Part shown: positions 52,576 to 61,681 of the stretch, piece by piece
How the letters are laid out: each line of letters starts with the position of its first letter
Numbering within the stretch: position 1 is the first letter of the stretch
Assembly (NCBI GenBank): GCA_947482825.1
Contig: CANKMT010000001.1
Location: 62,001-126,000, forward strand
DNA from: Betaproteobacteria bacterium
GTDB lineage: Bacteria; Pseudomonadota; Gammaproteobacteria; Burkholderiales; SG8-39
Length of the DNA stretch: 64,000 nt
Direction of reading: 5' to 3'
Notes under the pieces: generated by a model
Databases searched by the model: none
What the model was told of the DNA's origin: nothing
Seen by the model: only the letters and a program-made list of their open reading frames with translations
Made by a program: the position numbers and the translations under genes

Positions 52576-53718
52576 ATGCAAGGCACAGCGATCAGGATGA
52601 GTCCTCTAGTGGATTGGGTGCGGAAAGCAGCGTTTTGCGGCGTGTGCGCCCTCGCCTTGACCGGCTGCGGCGGGCGTGGCGAACCGGAGGCCAAGCCTAA
52701 GGCGGCGGCCGCTGGCGCAAATTCGGTCAAGACGACCGAGGTACAAAAGAAATTCTTGACCATTCAAGCGGTTGGGAGCACGCAGAGCGCCGACATGCTG
52801 GCCATGCCGGGCCGGATCGCGTTTCGTCCGCAGGCGCAGTCGTCGGTGGGCGCAACCGTTGCCGGGCGCGTGGTGGCTTTGTACGTGCGCGCGGGCGAAG
52901 CCGTGAAGGCCGGAGCCCCGATCCTGGCCATCGAAAGCGCCGACGCGTCCTCGACCCGCGCGAGCCTCGAAGTCGCGGCCACGAGACTGGCTGCGGCTGA
53001 AAGCTTTCTCAAGCGCAATGTGGAAATGGTCGAGAAAGGCGTTGGGCTCGAGCACGAGCGCCTCGAAGCAGAAGTGCGCGTGAAGGAAGCGCGCACCGAG
53101 TACGAGCGGGCGCGACAATCCTCCGGGTTCATCGGCACGGGCCGCGGGGGGCGGGTCACGGTCACAGCCCCGACCAACGGCGTGGTGATCTCGATCCGGG
53201 TGTCGGTGGGCGCCACGGTGGCGCCGGGCGGCGAGCCGCTCCTGGAACTGGGGGATCCCGCGCAGTTGCAGGTGGTCGCCCAGGTCGCCGAAAGCGATCT
53301 CAACCAGATCGCCGTCGGGCAGTCGGCTGAAGTCGAATTGCCCGGGCTCAATACCCGCGTTGCGGCGAAAGTCGAGGCCATCAGCCCCCGGGTCGAGGCG
53401 GAATCGCGGCGCATGCACGTTTACCTTACGCTGGCCAAGCGCGTCGAGGGCCTGCAGGCCGGCATGCTCGCCCAGGTCGTGTTGAGCACGGGAACCGATT
53501 CGGCGATCTCCCTGCCTGTCTCCGCAGTCCTGGTAAAGGACGGCAAGCGCCGCGTGGTCTATGTCGAGAAACCCGATGGCGCGTTCGAGGCGCGGGATGT
53601 CGAAACCGGGCGCAACCGCGAGGGTCAGGTGGTGATCCTCAAAGGCCTTGTCTCCGGCGAGAAGGTCGTCGTCAAGGGCGCCCTCCTGCTCGACACGCAG
53701 GCCGACTTGCTCCTCTAG
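52576..53718 (+). CDS. RND efflux periplasmic adaptor (CusB/CzcB-like lipoprotein)
   Basis: Membrane-fusion protein of 380 residues. It has a lipobox (LTGC, Cys31 from the 52576 start), a barrel-sandwich hybrid with lipoyl-like halves (VAGRVVALYVRAGEAVKAGAPIL and APTNGVVISIRVSVGATV) around a coiled-coil hairpin, and a beta-barrel domain. It links the inner-membrane pump to the outer-membrane channel. The start at 52576 or ATG 52597 is undecided; the latter gives a more normal lipoprotein signal. No Met/His-rich metal-binding N-terminus is present, so the metal specificity is open. Confidence 0.9.
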   Translation: MQGTAIRMSPLVDWVRKAAFCGVCALALTGCGGRGEPEAKPKAAAAGANSVKTTEVQKKFLTIQAVGSTQSADMLAMPGRIAFRPQAQSSVGATVAGRVVALYVRAGEAVKAGAPILAIESADASSTRASLEVAATRLAAAESFLKRNVEMVEKGVGLEHERLEAEVRVKEARTEYERARQSSGFIGTGRGGRVTVTAPTNGVVISIRVSVGATVAPGGEPLLELGDPAQLQVVAQVAESDLNQIAVGQSAEVELPGLNTRVAAKVEAISPRVEAESRRMHVYLTLAKRVEGLQAGMLAQVVLSTGTDSAISLPVSAVLVKDGKRRVVYVEKPDGAFEARDVETGRNREGQVVILKGLVSGEKVVVKGALLLDTQADLLL

Positions 53719-53720
53719 CG

Positions 53721-56700
53721 ATGCTGCGCCTCCTTATCGAGACCTGCGTCCACCGCAGGGCGGCGGTGATGTTTGCCACCATCGTCATCGCGATCCTGGG
53801 CCTGCGCGCCTACCTCGACACGCCCATCGAGGCCTACCCCGACGTCACGAACACCCAGGTCACGGTCATCACCCAGCTTCCGGGCAATGCACCCGAGGAA
53901 ATCGAGCGGCGGATCACCGTGCCGTTGGAGCGCGAACTCAACGGCACCCCCGGCATGACGCGCATGCGCAGCGAGAGCCTGTTCGGGCTGTCGCTGATCA
54001 CGCTGACCTTTTCCGACGACACGAACAGTTTCGTGGCGCGCACTGTGGTTTCGCATCGGGTGTCCGTGGCAGAACTGCCGCCGGGCGCGACACCGGAACT
54101 GGCGCCCGAGGCAACGCCGCTCGGGGAGGTCTACCAGTTCCGCATCACCAGCGATCGCCATGACCTGTACGAGCTGCGTTCCGAGATGCAATGGACCGTC
54201 GTGCGAGCCCTGCGGCAGGTGCCCGGCGTGGCTGATATCGTTCCCTTCGGCGGCTATCTCAAGGAGGCGCACATCCGCGCCGACCCCGGGCGCCTCTTCG
54301 CCGCGGGCCTTTCGCTGAACGACCTCGAGCAGGCCCTCGCAAAATCCAACATCAACGTGGGCGCCGGGTTCCTGCGGCACGGCGACCAGGAGCTGACCGT
54401 GCGCGGCATCGGCTACCTGAACAACGCGGAGGACATCAAGCGGATCGTGCTCAAGAGCAAGGACGGCACGCCGGTCACCGTGGGAGACATCGCTACCGTG
54501 GTCCAGTCCTACACGCCCCGGCGCGGCGCGGTGGGCGTCGGGCTCGAAAAGGAAGGCGTCGAAAGCTTCATCTGGATGCGGCGCGGGCAGAACCCCTCGC
54601 AGGTGCTCGAAGGAGTGCACGAAAAGGTCAAGGAGCTGAACGAAAAGATCCTGCCGCGCGGCATGCAGATCGAGACTTACTACGACCGCAGCGACCTGGT
54701 GGGCCTTACGCTTTCGACGGTGCACGAGAACCTGCTGAGCGGATTCCTGCTGGTCGTCGGCGTCGTCTGGCTGTTCCTTCGCAGCATGGTGTGCTCGGGC
54801 ATCGTGGCGGCCGTCATCCCGTTGTCGCTGCTCGTCGCGTTCCTCGGCCTGCATGCGATGGGGCTCCCGGCCAACCTGATTTCGATGGGAGCGATCGACT
54901 TCGGCATCCTTGTCGACGGTGCCGTCGTGCTGGTCGAGAACGTGATCCATGCGCTGCGGCACGAACGGCCCACCACCCGCCGCGCCGTGCTCAAGCTCGT
55001 CGTGAAGTCCGCAGTGGACATCGGCCGCCCGACGCTGTATGCGATGCTGATCATCATCGCCGCGCTCGTGCCGGTATTCACCCTGCAATCGGTCGAAGGA
55101 CGCATCTTCAGGCCGCTGGCGCTCACCTATTCGTTTGCGCTGATCGGTGCGCTCATCTTCGCGCTTACGCTCGTTCCCGCGTTGTGCGCGGCGCTGCTGC
55201 GCCCGCAGCACGCGCAGTTGCAGGAGCCGGGCTGGACCGAATGGCTGCGATTGCGCTTCCGGAACTCGCTTTCGCGCGTGCTGCGCAATCGCCTGCTCGC
55301 GCTTGCCGCGGCTGTTCTGGTGCTGGCCCTTGCCGCGGCGACAGTTGCGCGCCTGGGCACCGAGTTCCTGCCTGAGCTCGACGAAGGCGACATCCAGCTG
55401 TTTGTCGAGATGCCGCCGAGCATTGCGCTCGCCAAGGGACAGGACATCCTGCTCGAAGTGCGCCAGCGCATCCTCACGTTTCCCGAAGTGCGCAAGACGA
55501 TGAGCGAGCAGGGCCGCCCGGAAGACGGCACGGACAACGAAGACGTCAACATGAGCGAAACCTTCATCCGCCTGAAGCCCGTGAAGGAATGGCGCGCGGG
55601 ATACAACAAGAAACGCCTGATCGACGAAATGCGCGCCAAGCTCTCCGAGATCCCCGGCGTGCGCTACAACTTCTCGCAGCCGATGAAGGACAACGTCGAG
55701 GAAGCCGTCAGCGGCGTGCGCGGCAAAGTCGTGCTGAAGATTTTCGGGCCCGACCTCGAGAAGATGCGCGCCACGCTCGAGCACGCGAAAGACGCGTTGA
55801 AGGCGGTGCCCGGCATCGTCGACCTCGACTTGTACCGCGATGCCCTGAAACCCCAGCTCCAGATCATCTTCGACCGCATGGCGCTAGCGCGCGCCGGCGT
55901 GAGCATGGAGGATGCGCAGCGGACCCTGGAAACCTCCCTGTCCGGGCGCGTCGCAACCACGATGTGGGAAGGCGAGCGGCCGGTGCCCGTGCGCCTGATG
56001 CTGCCGCCCGAGATGCGCGACGAAGTCGAAAAGATCGGCGCGGTCACCGTGACGAGCGAATCCGGCGCACGGGTTCCGATCCGCGATCTCGCCACGATCA
56101 GGACCGCGCATGCCCTCGCGACGATCAACCGCGAAGCCAACAGCAGGTTCCTCGCGCTCAAATTCAATATCGAAGGCCGCGACATGGGGTCCGTGGTCAA
56201 GGAAGCGATCGCCACCGTGGACAAGGCGGTCAAGGCGCCCGAAGGTCACTATTTCGTCTGGGGCGGCGAGTTCGAGAACCAGCGCCGCGCAATCGAGCGC
56301 CTCCAGCTCATCGTGCCGCTCGCGCTGCTTGCGGTGCTGCTGCTCCTGTATGCAGCGATGAATTCCGGCCGCAGCGCGCTCAGCATCCTGCTCACCGTAC
56401 CTTTCGCGCTCACCGGCGGCGCATTCGCGCTGCTGGTCACGGGCGTGCCGCTTTCGGTCAGCGCGGCGGTCGGCTTCATCGCGCTGCTCGGACAGGTCTC
56501 GCTCATGGGACTTCTGGTCCTGAGCGCCACCGAAGCGCGCAGGCGCGGCGGGGAGGAACTCGTCATTGCGCTAGTCGAGGGCGCCAGCGAGCGGCTGCGG
56601 CCGGTGCTCATGGCGGCGATGCTGGCGCTGGTGGGGTTGCTGCCCATGGCCCTGTCCTCAGGCGTGGGCAGCGAAACCCAGCGGCCCTTTGCGCTGGTCG

Positions 56701-56828
56701 TAGTGGGCGGCATGCTGAGCGCACTGGCGGTCACCTTGTGGCTGTTGCCCGTCGTGTACAGCTTCATCACGCCCAGGCGGCTCGCGACGCCCGAGGAAGA
56801 GGACGAACAGATCGTGGACACGCCATGA
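53721..56828 (+). CDS. Heavy-metal-type RND efflux pump (CusA/CzcA-like)
   Basis: Inner-membrane proton antiporter of 1035 residues with 12 helices. The N-terminus (LIETCVHRRAAVMFATIVIA) and the HME motif GILVDGAVVLVENVIH near residue 400 with its Asp place it with heavy-metal efflux pumps rather than drug pumps. It starts 3 bp after the adaptor gene and overlaps the outer-membrane gene (ATGA). Whether it exports copper, zinc/cobalt or organic compounds cannot be decided. Confidence 0.93.
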   Translation: MLRLLIETCVHRRAAVMFATIVIAILGLRAYLDTPIEAYPDVTNTQVTVITQLPGNAPEEIERRITVPLERELNGTPGMTRMRSESLFGLSLITLTFSDDTNSFVARTVVSHRVSVAELPPGATPELAPEATPLGEVYQFRITSDRHDLYELRSEMQWTVVRALRQVPGVADIVPFGGYLKEAHIRADPGRLFAAGLSLNDLEQALAKSNINVGAGFLRHGDQELTVRGIGYLNNAEDIKRIVLKSKDGTPVTVGDIATVVQSYTPRRGAVGVGLEKEGVESFIWMRRGQNPSQVLEGVHEKVKELNEKILPRGMQIETYYDRSDLVGLTLSTVHENLLSGFLLVVGVVWLFLRSMVCSGIVAAVIPLSLLVAFLGLHAMGLPANLISMGAIDFGILVDGAVVLVENVIHALRHERPTTRRAVLKLVVKSAVDIGRPTLYAMLIIIAALVPVFTLQSVEGRIFRPLALTYSFALIGALIFALTLVPALCAALLRPQHAQLQEPGWTEWLRLRFRNSLSRVLRNRLLALAAAVLVLALAAATVARLGTEFLPELDEGDIQLFVEMPPSIALAKGQDILLEVRQRILTFPEVRKTMSEQGRPEDGTDNEDVNMSETFIRLKPVKEWRAGYNKKRLIDEMRAKLSEIPGVRYNFSQPMKDNVEEAVSGVRGKVVLKIFGPDLEKMRATLEHAKDALKAVPGIVDLDLYRDALKPQLQIIFDRMALARAGVSMEDAQRTLETSLSGRVATTMWEGERPVPVRLMLPPEMRDEVEKIGAVTVTSESGARVPIRDLATIRTAHALATINREANSRFLALKFNIEGRDMGSVVKEAIATVDKAVKAPEGHYFVWGGEFENQRRAIERLQLIVPLALLAVLLLLYAAMNSGRSALSILLTVPFALTGGAFALLVTGVPLSVSAAVGFIALLGQVSLMGLLVLSATEARRRGGEELVIALVEGASERLRPVLMAAMLALVGLLPMALSSGVGSETQRPFALVVVGGMLSALAVTLWLLPVVYSFITPRRLATPEEEDEQIVDTP

Positions 56829-58168
56829 GCCTGCGAGCGAGAAGCCTGCGAGCCACGCGCGCAATCTGTGCCTTGATGGCGGGCGCCTGGCTCGCGGGCG
56901 CGCCTTGGGCATACGCGCAGCGCATGGCATCCGATCCGCCGCCGCGGGACCCGACCGCCCAGACCGACCCTATGGACCTGGGCCAGGTCCTGCGGATCGT
57001 GCGCGAATCCAGTCCCCGCCTGGCCATCCAGCGCGAGAGCATTGCCGGGGCAGAAGCGAACCGGATCACCGCCGGCGCGTACCCCAATCCGAACGTCAGC
57101 TTCGGGCGGTCTCGTCCGTATGGCGGGCAGGCGACGCTGTTCAGCGGCAGCCGGCAGGACCAGGCCACGCTGGACGTTCCGCTGCTGATCGCAGGGCAAC
57201 GGCCTGCCCGCATCGAGCGCGCCGAGCGCGAGATCGAGGCGGCGCGCGCCCGCGTCGCGGCAGGCGCCAGTTCCCTGGCGGGCGAGGCCGGCACGGCCTA
57301 CGTGGCGCTGCTCGCAGCCCAGGAGAAAGCGGCGTTGCTGATTCATGCCAACCAAGACCTTGGCCGGCTGCGCGACATCGTTTCGAGCCGGGCGGCGCTT
57401 GGCGTGGCAAGCCGCTACGACGAAACAAGGATCGAAGTGGAGCTGGGGAGCTTTCGCTCCAAGCTCGAGGATTCGAAGGCTGACATCGCCGACCGCGCGG
57501 GCGCGCTGGCTGCGCTGCTCGGCCTGCCGTCGTTGCGGCCACGGGCCACCGGCGCGCTCGCGCCGCTGCCCCTCGAAGACCGGTGGCTCGACGGGCCGCG
57601 TGAGCGGGCACCCTTTAGCCCCGCGGTCGTCGCGGCCGCCGAAGAGGAGAAGGCGGCGCGAAGTGCGGTCGAAGTCGCGCAACGCGAACGCTGGCCCGTC
57701 CCTGCGGTCAGCTTGGGCCGCTCCTCGACCGCCAATCCGTTCGGCGCCGCGAACTTCCTCGGCCTGAGCGTGGAGGTCATGGTCTTCGACACGAAGCGCG
57801 GCCCGGTCGCGAAGGCCGAGTCGGAAGCGACTGCGGCTGCCCTGCGGCGTGAACTTGCCCAGGCCGAGACGGCGGCGACCCTCGAGCGCTACGGCAATGT
57901 CATTGCGGCCCGGCAGGTCGCGCTGCAACGTTTCGACCGGGAGTCGGCGTCGCGCCTGGCGCAGCTCAGGGAAATGTCGGAAAACGCGTACCGCCTGGGG
58001 CGCAGCTCGATCTTCGAGCTCCTCGACTCGGCGCGCTCGCGCCACGAACTGCAGCAGTCACGCATCGAGCTTGTCGCATCGCTGCTCGATGCGCAGGTCC
58101 GGTTCCTGGCCACCGGCGGGTATCTCGACCGGGTGGTCGCGGGAGCCGGTGCGGTCCCTCAGCGGTAG
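56825..58168 (+). CDS. TolC-type outer-membrane efflux protein (CusC/CzcC-like)
   Basis: Protein of 447 residues with a signal peptide (ICALMAGAWLAGAPWAYAQ) and two tandem TolC repeats with long coiled-coil helices (RPARIERAEREIEAARARVAA; RQVALQRFDRESASRLAQLR). It forms the outer-membrane exit duct for the RND pump. The true start is ATG 56825, overlapping the pump stop; the same frame is open far upstream but only as a shadow of the pump gene. Confidence 0.92.
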   Translation: MSLRARSLRATRAICALMAGAWLAGAPWAYAQRMASDPPPRDPTAQTDPMDLGQVLRIVRESSPRLAIQRESIAGAEANRITAGAYPNPNVSFGRSRPYGGQATLFSGSRQDQATLDVPLLIAGQRPARIERAEREIEAARARVAAGASSLAGEAGTAYVALLAAQEKAALLIHANQDLGRLRDIVSSRAALGVASRYDETRIEVELGSFRSKLEDSKADIADRAGALAALLGLPSLRPRATGALAPLPLEDRWLDGPRERAPFSPAVVAAAEEEKAARSAVEVAQRERWPVPAVSLGRSSTANPFGAANFLGLSVEVMVFDTKRGPVAKAESEATAAALRRELAQAETAATLERYGNVIAARQVALQRFDRESASRLAQLREMSENAYRLGRSSIFELLDSARSRHELQQSRIELVASLLDAQVRFLATGGYLDRVVAGAGAVPQR

Positions 58169-58239
58169 CGGACGATGTCCAATATGCTCTCAACCCAATT
58201 TTATCGGCGCTGATGTCCCACGAGCCGGAAGGAATCGCC

Positions 58240-58977
58240 ATGAACAGCGAAAGTTCTGCCAACATTCGGCGTAATCTCGCGGGCGACACGCTGCCCTCGC
58301 GCCTGCTCATCGTGGAAGACGACGGCAGCCTTGCGGCCGGCCTCGCGCGGGCGCTCGGCCTTGAAGGCCACTCGGTCGAGCACCTCGACTCGGGCGAGAG
58401 GGCTCTCGCACGCGTGGCTGAAACGACCTTCGACCTGATCGTGCTCGACATCGGGCTGCCGGGCATCGATGGGTTCGAAGTGCTGCGCCGCTTACGGCTG
58501 GCCGGCCATGCGATGCCGGTCCTCGTGCTCACGGCGCGCGATGCAGTGGGCGACCGCGTGCACGGCCTGGACCTGGGCGCCGACGACTACATGACCAAAC
58601 CCTTCGCGCTGCCGGAACTCGCCGCGCGTGTGAGAGCGCTGATCCGCCGCGGCCAGGCCGACGCGGGCCCGCGCACTTCGCACGGGCCGCTGGAGCTCGA
58701 CCGCGCCGGACGCCGCGCCTACCTCGCGGGCGCTCCGCTGGAACTGGCTGCCCGAGAATGGGCGGTGCTGCAGATCCTGCTCGAGAAAGTCGAGAAGGTG
58801 GTGAGCAAGGAATCGTTCATCGAATCGCTCACCAACTGGGAAGAAGACCTTTCGTCGAACGCGATCGAGGTCTACATTTCGCGCCTGCGCGCGAAGCTCG
58901 AGCCGTCCGGGATCCGGATCCGCACGGTGCGGGGCTTTGGCTATATGCTTGAGGAATTTCGCGAACGCGGCGCGTAG
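58240..58977 (+). CDS. OmpR/PhoB-family response regulator 1 (no adjacent kinase)
   Basis: Regulator of 245 residues: receiver domain with phospho-acceptor Asp70 in LIVLDIGLPGIDGFEV, Lys in TKPFALPEL, then a winged-helix DNA-binding domain (WEEDLSSNAIEVYISRLRAKLEP, GFGYMLEEF). AAGGA lies 8 nt before ATG 58240; the ATG at 58213 is less likely. The 20-residue N-terminal extension is unusual for the family. It is a close duplicate of the regulator at 61007, but no histidine kinase follows it. It may control the efflux operon just upstream. Confidence 0.88.
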   Translation: MNSESSANIRRNLAGDTLPSRLLIVEDDGSLAAGLARALGLEGHSVEHLDSGERALARVAETTFDLIVLDIGLPGIDGFEVLRRLRLAGHAMPVLVLTARDAVGDRVHGLDLGADDYMTKPFALPELAARVRALIRRGQADAGPRTSHGPLELDRAGRRAYLAGAPLELAAREWAVLQILLEKVEKVVSKESFIESLTNWEEDLSSNAIEVYISRLRAKLEPSGIRIRTVRGFGYMLEEFRERGA

Positions 58978-59004
58978 CGCCGCCAATTCTCAGGCGTACC
59001 TCCC

Positions 59005-60945
59005 ATGAAAGAGTCTCGTTGGCGCGAGCATCGCTACGCGCTCCTGGCCGTTTTTGCCCTCGTTTTCTGCGCCGGTTCGCTCGCAATGCGCTTAGTCTTC
59101 GTCAATTCCGGCGGCGACCACCAGGCGCTAGGCGCGGCCGACTTCTTGCAGGCGTTCGCGACCGGCCTGTACTTCGACCTCGCGTCTTTTACCTACGCGG
59201 CCGTGCCGGTCGTGCTTTACCTGCTGCTTGCGCCGGCGGCCCTGTTCCATGCGCGCTGGCATCGCGCGGCCTGGATGGTGTTCTCCTGGGCGCTGGTGTT
59301 CGGGATGCTGTTCCTGTTCGTGGCCGAGTGGTTCTTCTGGCAGGAATTCCGCACCCGGTTCAATTTCATCGCCGTCGACTACCTGCTCTATACGCGCGAA
59401 GTCATCGGCAACATCCGCGAATCGTACCCGGTAGGCAAGATCCTCCTTGCGCTGGCGGCGCTCGCCGCGTGGATCGTGTGGTTCCTGCGGGCGCGACTGC
59501 TGGCGCCGCTGCGCGCGCCCCGCGCGAAGGCGCAGCGTTTCCTCCACCGGCTTGCGTGGGCGGTGCCGCTCCTGGTTGCGCCGGTCCTCGCCTTCCTGTG
59601 GATCGACCGCACTCAACGCGACTTTTCCGCGAATCCCCTTTCCAACGAGCTCGCAGGCAGCGGGCTCTACGAGTTCTTCTCGGCCGCCTATCGCAACGAA
59701 CTCGACTACGTGACCCACTACGCCAGCGGCGACCCGCTGAAAGTGCGCCAGTTCCTGCGCGCGCGGCTCGAGACGCCGCACGCAAAGCTCGCCAGCGGCA
59801 ATCCCGGCGACCTTACGCGCACCGTGCGCTACCCGCGCGACGAGAAGCGCCTCAACGTGATCCTCGTGTCGGTGGAGAGTTTTTCGGCCGACTTCATGGC
59901 CAAGTTCGGCAATACCAAGGGCATCACTCCGCGCATGGACGCGCTTGCGGACAAGGGCCTCTTCTTCACCCAGCTTTACGCAACAGGAACCCGCACGGTA
60001 CGCGGGCTCGAGGCGCTTGCGCTTGCCTACCCGCCCACGCCCGGCCAGTCGATCGTCAAGCGCCCGCACAACGAGGGCATGTTCACCATCGGCGGGGTGT
60101 TCGCCTCCAAAGGCTACGACGTGCGTTACCTGTATGGCGGCTACGCGTATTTCGACAACATGCGCGAGTTCTTCGCCGGGAACGGCTACCTGGTCGAGGA
60201 CCGCACCGTGATCCCCAAGGAAAAGATCCACCACGAGAACATCTGGGGCGTGGCCGACGAAGACCTCTTCACCATGGCGCTGGAGCGCTCCGACGAGTCG
60301 CACGGCCGCGGCCGGCCGTTTTTCCATCACGTGATGACCACCTCCAATCACCGGCCGTTTACCTACCCGGAAGGGCGCATCGACATCCCCTCGAAGACCA
60401 ACCGCGACGGCGCGGTCAAGTACACCGACTGGGCGATCGGCGACTTCCTGGACCGGGCCGCAAAGCACAAGTGGTTCGACGACACGATCTTCGTGATCGT
60501 CGCCGACCACTGCGCCTCGAGCGCGGGAAAAAGCGACGTGCCGATCAACCGCTATCTGATCCCGATGGTCATCTTTGCGCCCAAGCACGTGCAGCCGCGC
60601 AAGATCGAGCGCCTCATGAGCCAGGTGGACATCCCGCCGACGCTGCTCGGCCTGCTGAACTTCGCCTATACCAGCCAGTTCCTCGGCTACGACTTGTTCG
60701 ACCTCGAGCCCGGGCGCGAGCGTGCCTTCGTGTCCACGTACCAGGAACTCGGCTACCTGCGCGGCGAGGAACTCGTGGTGCTGCGGCCGGGCCGCCGGGT
60801 GGATGTGGTGAGGCCGAACCCCCGCGACGGCTCGGCCACGCCCGCGAAACCCAACCCCGCGCTTACCGAAGAGGCGATTGCGTGGTACCAGGCGGCCTCA
60901 GGGCTGTTCGGCGAGCACCGCACTGCGCGCCAGGCCGCACGATGA
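59005..60945 (+). CDS. LtaS/phosphoglycerol-transferase-like membrane sulfatase-fold protein
   Basis: Protein of 646 residues with five N-terminal membrane helices (to about residue 200) and a periplasmic alkaline-phosphatase/sulfatase domain. Catalytic features: Glu in VSVESFSADF (about 291), nucleophilic Thr in YATGTRTVRG (about 327), HHVMTTSNHRPF and VADHCAS for metal binding. Relatives transfer phosphoglycerol or phosphoethanolamine groups to envelope glycans or lipids. Lying between two near-identical response regulators, it is a likely target of this two-component system. Confidence 0.85.
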   Translation: MKESRWREHRYALLAVFALVFCAGSLAMRLVFVNSGGDHQALGAADFLQAFATGLYFDLASFTYAAVPVVLYLLLAPAALFHARWHRAAWMVFSWALVFGMLFLFVAEWFFWQEFRTRFNFIAVDYLLYTREVIGNIRESYPVGKILLALAALAAWIVWFLRARLLAPLRAPRAKAQRFLHRLAWAVPLLVAPVLAFLWIDRTQRDFSANPLSNELAGSGLYEFFSAAYRNELDYVTHYASGDPLKVRQFLRARLETPHAKLASGNPGDLTRTVRYPRDEKRLNVILVSVESFSADFMAKFGNTKGITPRMDALADKGLFFTQLYATGTRTVRGLEALALAYPPTPGQSIVKRPHNEGMFTIGGVFASKGYDVRYLYGGYAYFDNMREFFAGNGYLVEDRTVIPKEKIHHENIWGVADEDLFTMALERSDESHGRGRPFFHHVMTTSNHRPFTYPEGRIDIPSKTNRDGAVKYTDWAIGDFLDRAAKHKWFDDTIFVIVADHCASSAGKSDVPINRYLIPMVIFAPKHVQPRKIERLMSQVDIPPTLLGLLNFAYTSQFLGYDLFDLEPGRERAFVSTYQELGYLRGEELVVLRPGRRVDVVRPNPRDGSATPAKPNPALTEEAIAWYQAASGLFGEHRTARQAAR

Positions 60946-61006
60946 GCGCTCTGCCGGGGCTATCATTGCTTCCCGGCCCAACGCCTCCAACAAAAGCGAT
61001 TCCCGA

Positions 61007-61681
61007 ATGCGCATCCTGATCGTCGAGGACGACATCTCGCTCGCCAGCGGCATTTCCCGCATCCTCGAGGCCGAGGGCTATGCGGTCGACCTGATGAAGA
61101 CCGGCGAGCACGCCGCGATGGCCGCGCGCCAGGAGAGCTTCGACCTCGTGATCCTCGACATCGGGCTGCCGGGCATCGATGGGTTCGAGGTGCTCAGGCG
61201 CCTGCGCTCCGAGGGACGCGGGATGCCGGTGCTGCTCCTCACGGCGCGCGATGGGGTCGATGACCGCGTTCGCGGCCTCGACATGGGCGCCGACGACTAC
61301 ATGGCCAAGCCTTTCGCGATGCCCGAACTCGCGGCGCGGGTGCGGGCGCTGATCCGCCGCGGGCAGGCGCAATCCGGACCGCGGATCGTGCACGGGCCGC
61401 TCGTGCTCGACACCAGCGCACGCCGCGCGACGCTCAAGGGAGAGCCGCTGGAGCTGGCCGCGCGCGAATGGGCGGTGCTCGAAGTGCTGCTCGCGCGCGT
61501 CGAGAAGATCGTCAGCAAGGAAGCCATCATCCAGGCCATGTCGAATTGGGGCGAGGAACTGTCGCTAAACGCGATCGAGGTCTATGTGTCCCGCCTGCGC
61601 GGCAAGCTCGAGCCGGCCGGGGTGCGGATCCGCACGGTGCGCGGCTTTGGCTACATGCTCGAGGAATTCAAGGAAGGCTGA
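61007..61681 (+). CDS. OmpR/PhoB-family response regulator 2
   Basis: Regulator of 224 residues starting MRILIVEDDISLASG, phospho-acceptor Asp51 in LVILDIGLPGIDGFEV, Lys in AKPFAMPEL and a C-terminal winged helix. Its stop overlaps the histidine-kinase start by one base (TGATG), so the pair is co-translated. It matches regulator 1 (58240) almost residue for residue in the receiver core and DNA-binding helix, so both may bind similar sites. Confidence 0.93.
   Translation: MRILIVEDDISLASGISRILEAEGYAVDLMKTGEHAAMAARQESFDLVILDIGLPGIDGFEVLRRLRSEGRGMPVLLLTARDGVDDRVRGLDMGADDYMAKPFAMPELAARVRALIRRGQAQSGPRIVHGPLVLDTSARRATLKGEPLELAAREWAVLEVLLARVEKIVSKEAIIQAMSNWGEELSLNAIEVYVSRLRGKLEPAGVRIRTVRGFGYMLEEFKEG

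Noticed and set aside
53715-55784. 689-codon minus-strand frame opposite the RND pump
   Set aside because: Shadow of the pump gene; composition dominated by His, Arg, Glu and Gln, with no domain.
59128-60588. 486-codon minus-strand frame opposite the LtaS-like gene
   Set aside because: Antisense shadow; the plus strand has membrane helices and sulfatase-fold motifs.
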